Positions 61,409 through 64,000 of a stretch of DNA of 64,000 bases are shown piece by piece. Origin of the DNA: Amoebophrya sp. A120. Taxonomy: Eukaryota; Sar; Dinophyceae; Syndiniales; Amoebophryaceae. The notes beneath the pieces were generated by a model that searched no databases, had not been told where the DNA came from, and worked only from the letters and a program-made list of their open reading frames with translations. A program made the translations under genes and the position numbers. Positions within the stretch are counted from its first letter, which is position 1, and each line of letters begins with the position of its first letter. Location: assembly GCA_905178155.1 (NCBI GenBank), contig CAJINV010000008.1:1364001-1428000 (forward strand), in the 5' to 3' direction.

Positions 61409-62707
61409 TTCATCCGTTGCCGCATGCTGTCGCGTTCGAACACTAAATCAAAAATTTTTCAAGATTGCGGTGCATGGCATCTGCGTCGAATATCTTCCCG
61501 AACAAATTTTCATGATCTTCTTTGTTACGCAGTGGCACGCTCGAGAGTGATACGAAAAACGTGCAGCTTGTACAACAGTCACGCAAAATCGTTTTTTTTG
61601 CATTAAAGAAATCATTATTTAAGCCGAAACCAGCTCGCGTAGAGGCGAATATGCATGATGAAAAATTCATACAGAAGATGAGTCTAATAGACCGCTGCAG
61701 CTCGCGTGAACACTAAACGTACAAATGTACAAAGTTACTGCAGGAAAAAAAAAGATAATGAAGGATCCGCGAGAGCACTGATATCGTAAGAGTTGTACTT
61801 AACTTGTTCATCGAGCTAATTACGAATCTTATCAACACCAGGTTGAGTTTGTGGTATTCTGCGAGACAGCGCGCATATGGTGGGCAAGTGCGATATCTGG
61901 CTTGGAAGTCGAAGCTGGACGGTAGGCCGCTGTTGGGATGGTTATATTAACGAGCAGTGTGATGTGCCTCCTATCCTCTTCCTCATCCGATTGTAGATAT
62001 AGTTTTCAATGTGTTATCACGTGTCGCGGCTACGGTTGCGATCTCTGCGCTGCCAGGGACCAGGGTATGTCACAGTCACTGCGGCGGGTGTGTTTCGTTG
62101 TCTCTCTCTGTCATCATCGACGACATTCTACTTCTTGTTTTCGTCACGAAGCCATGGCATTTAGAGGGCCCGGTAGCCCTGCGTGTCTGGTGCTGCTGCT
62201 GCAGGCGAATTTCAATTTCTTATACGCCTTGTCTCCATTCGAAGCGAAAAAAAAATTGAAAAGGGTACTTAGCGTGTCGACAACCACACGACTTCTACTG
62301 CTTCATGTTCATCATCATCATCATGTGTGATGTTGATTCAGATCCATGACTGCTTCGTATTGCCGGCGATGTTCGGAAACAATTTTTTGTGGTTCAACGA
62401 AAATGTTGACAGCGTCTCGTTCCTGGTTCTTGTCCTCACAGTCGCGTTTTTATTTGGTACGTGAGTACTACCCGATCTTGATGACCCTGGAAGTGGAGAA
62501 ACGAAAATTATCAAACACAATCAAGAAGCAGCGACATACAGTAGGTTCGCTTCTTCGAGATTTTCTGTTGTCTGCTGAAAGGTAAACATCCGGGCTCTAC
62601 CAAGACAAATTTGTTTTGTCCACCTCCTCCGCCGCTGCATTGGTCGTCGTCGATTGCTTTTCTTATTTTGCGTGTTTCCTTAAAAGTCGTGAATAATTGA
62701 AAAGAAG
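61409..62707. other. Intergenic region
   Basis: The first about 150 bases are the related 3' flank of terminal-exon copy 3; the rest has no supported gene (a 130-aa frame at 61938-62330 has no recognisable feature). Confidence 0.45.
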
Positions 62708-64000
62708 ATGACGTCCAGTGGCTGTAAAAACATCAAGAAGTTTTCTCGTGTGCACGTGGTCCCACCTTCGGAGGTCCTCGCAATGTTATTGTGCTTATGT
62801 GTTGCGTGCCTGTCATTGGTGCATGCGGCCGTTCCACTGCAGCCGTCTGTTGCTAACATCCGGCATGAGGCGCTTGTTCAGGAGTTGCCGCTGCCGAAGG
62901 TTGCTAGTTTCTATCCAAAGTCAGCCAGCAAGTTGCCGCCTTCGTTAGGCGTCGATCTGCCGCAAGTGGCAGCTCGCCCGCGGACACTCTTGGAGCACCA
63001 ACACTTCTTGCACAAAAACGGCGAGTCGTTACGCGTTCCAACGGTCGGTGGCGTGGCTGGTGCAGGGGACCTTTCTACGGCGCTCCTTTCTCCGAGTCAA
63101 AAAAGTAGCACTGTGACGTTCTACACCGGAGTGCCCATCGACAATGTTCCATCATCTGCTGGCAATTACAAAAAGAAGACAACTACACCTCCGTCAAAAA
63201 ATCACGGGGAGCTTTTCCTCAACACCTTTGGAAAGGAACCTGACGTCCACCACGATTTGACGGATGAGCACCATGATGCTGTTAAATATGACCAAGGCAG
63301 CACAACACCGGACGAGAAGAAAGATGTTGCAGCAAAAATTGTGGGCATCGCTCCTGCGAATAAAGTGGACCACGCGAGTCCGAGCGCCAGTGGCACTGTC
63401 GGGAAGTCGTTCGATTCTTCGCTTGACAATTCTGTCTCATCGACTCGCGACATCGAAGATGACGAAAACGATCTTCCTCAGAAGATGGATGTGGACGTCG
63501 AGCAGAAGGGTTCACCAGCTGTGGCTAAAGCGCGACCCACGATTGACAGCTCGAGCATGTCGTCTACGTCTACTGTCATGGATGCGACGAGGGAAGAGCA
63601 CGACGATGACGATGACGAACAAGCGCACTCTACTATCCTGAGTAAAAACGTCCCCACCCCAGAGTTGTAATGCAGATTTGCAAAGACAGGAAGACTTGTA
63701 ATGCGCATCCCGATGAGAGCCATTTCCAATCGTGTTTTGGAATTTGTGATGCTGTGAACAGGATGAGCAGATGAATCTGTGACGCGGCTGCACTTGCTAA
63801 CCTGCCCTACACTGCGGAGTGCAACTTGTCATGCGTGACTCACAAAACTCCTAGGTTTGTGTTGCAAAATCCCCATCCTGACTCTGGTGTGGGGACGTTT
63901 TTACTCAGGATATGTACCAGCATGGTGTTTGAGAGCGAGGAGCAGGAGCAGCTGCCCGAGGCGCCCCCGAAAAGTTCCATTCCGCAGATGCAGATCAAGA
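62708..64000 (+). CDS. Secreted acidic low-complexity protein, 5' part
   Basis: Starts near 62708 (MTSSGCKNIKKFSR...) and runs off the window. Exons: 62708-63633 and from 63918 on. A hydrophobic stretch (VLAMLLCLCVACLSLVHAA, about residues 23-41) looks like a signal peptide with a long basic n-region, or a signal anchor. The rest is rich in Ser, Asp, Lys and Pro, with acidic runs (EEHDDDDDEQ) and no recognisable domain. After splicing it goes on TSMVFESEEQEQLPEAPPK. Function unknown. Confidence 0.65.
63634..63912. mobile_element. Introner element, family V (279 bp)
   Basis: The ends TATCCTGAGTAAAAACGTCC and GGACGTTTTTACTCAGGATA are exact inverted repeats, continuing with one or two mismatches into CCCCACMCCAGAGT. 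The flanks TCTAC (63629-63633) and TGTAC (63913-63917) differ at one base. Excision joins CAC TCT AC to C AGC ATG in frame; unspliced, a stop follows at 63668. No other member of this family is in the window. Confidence 0.92.

Overview
This is a eukaryotic nuclear window. It holds multi-exon genes with mostly GT-AG introns, cytosolic ribosomal proteins, NAC-beta, MCM3, UTP23 and secretory-pathway enzymes. Every gene I can support (17 plus fragments) lies on the + strand. The many short palindromic introns with 5-bp flanking repeats match the introner elements reported for Amoebophrya (Syndiniales, basal dinoflagellates). I infer an Amoebophrya-like alveolate; no rRNA or organellar marker in the window confirms this.

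Layout. 1-469: 3' end of a B3GLCT-like glucosyltransferase. 1246-4395: serine carboxypeptidase. 5614-6774: UTP23. 8145-12147: discoidin-like/PA14 surface protein. 14189-16863: AAA ATPase. 17189-20296: a duplicated promoter plus signal-anchor exon on either side of an unrecognised gene. 20186-23602: large type II glycosyltransferase-like protein. 24096-25481: perfect 693-bp tandem duplication. 25880-28864: DUF4139 protein with an internal ubiquitin. 29848-31260: GDP-hexose phosphorylase (HIT). 32056-33206: RPL7/uL30. 34416-36847: lysine-rich zinc-ribbon-like protein. 38174-40569: RRM ORF followed by TatD nuclease. 41784-46346: MCM3. 47820-50124: TMEM115-like. 50784-51793: NAC-beta. 53273-54291: RPL13A/uL13. 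55770-59293: sugar O-methyltransferase-like, followed by two more copies of its last exon (59838-60389, 61210-61408). 62708-64000: 5' part of a secreted protein.

The main result is an introner system. I located 15 intact elements and 1 decayed one, of 109-394 bp, in five terminal-inverted-repeat (TIR) families. All start TAT and end ATA, and all have a 5-bp target-site duplication (11 exact, 4 imperfect). Removing the element plus one duplication restores the reading frame in every coding case; with these junctions the exon sums are multiples of three for the carboxypeptidase (544 aa), PA14 protein (788 aa), MCM3 (775 aa), TatD (558 aa) and others. The elements have no consistent GT-AG ends. 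Three families occur in both orientations relative to the host gene, so splicing cannot depend on one-sided signals inside the element. The triplicated O-methyltransferase exon gives occupied and empty versions of three insertion sites. Four further introns lack clear TIRs but also need non-GT-AG splicing at a direct repeat of 5-6 bp.

No transposase, tRNA, rRNA or CRISPR array was recognised. Gene functions are mostly housekeeping and show no operon-like logic.
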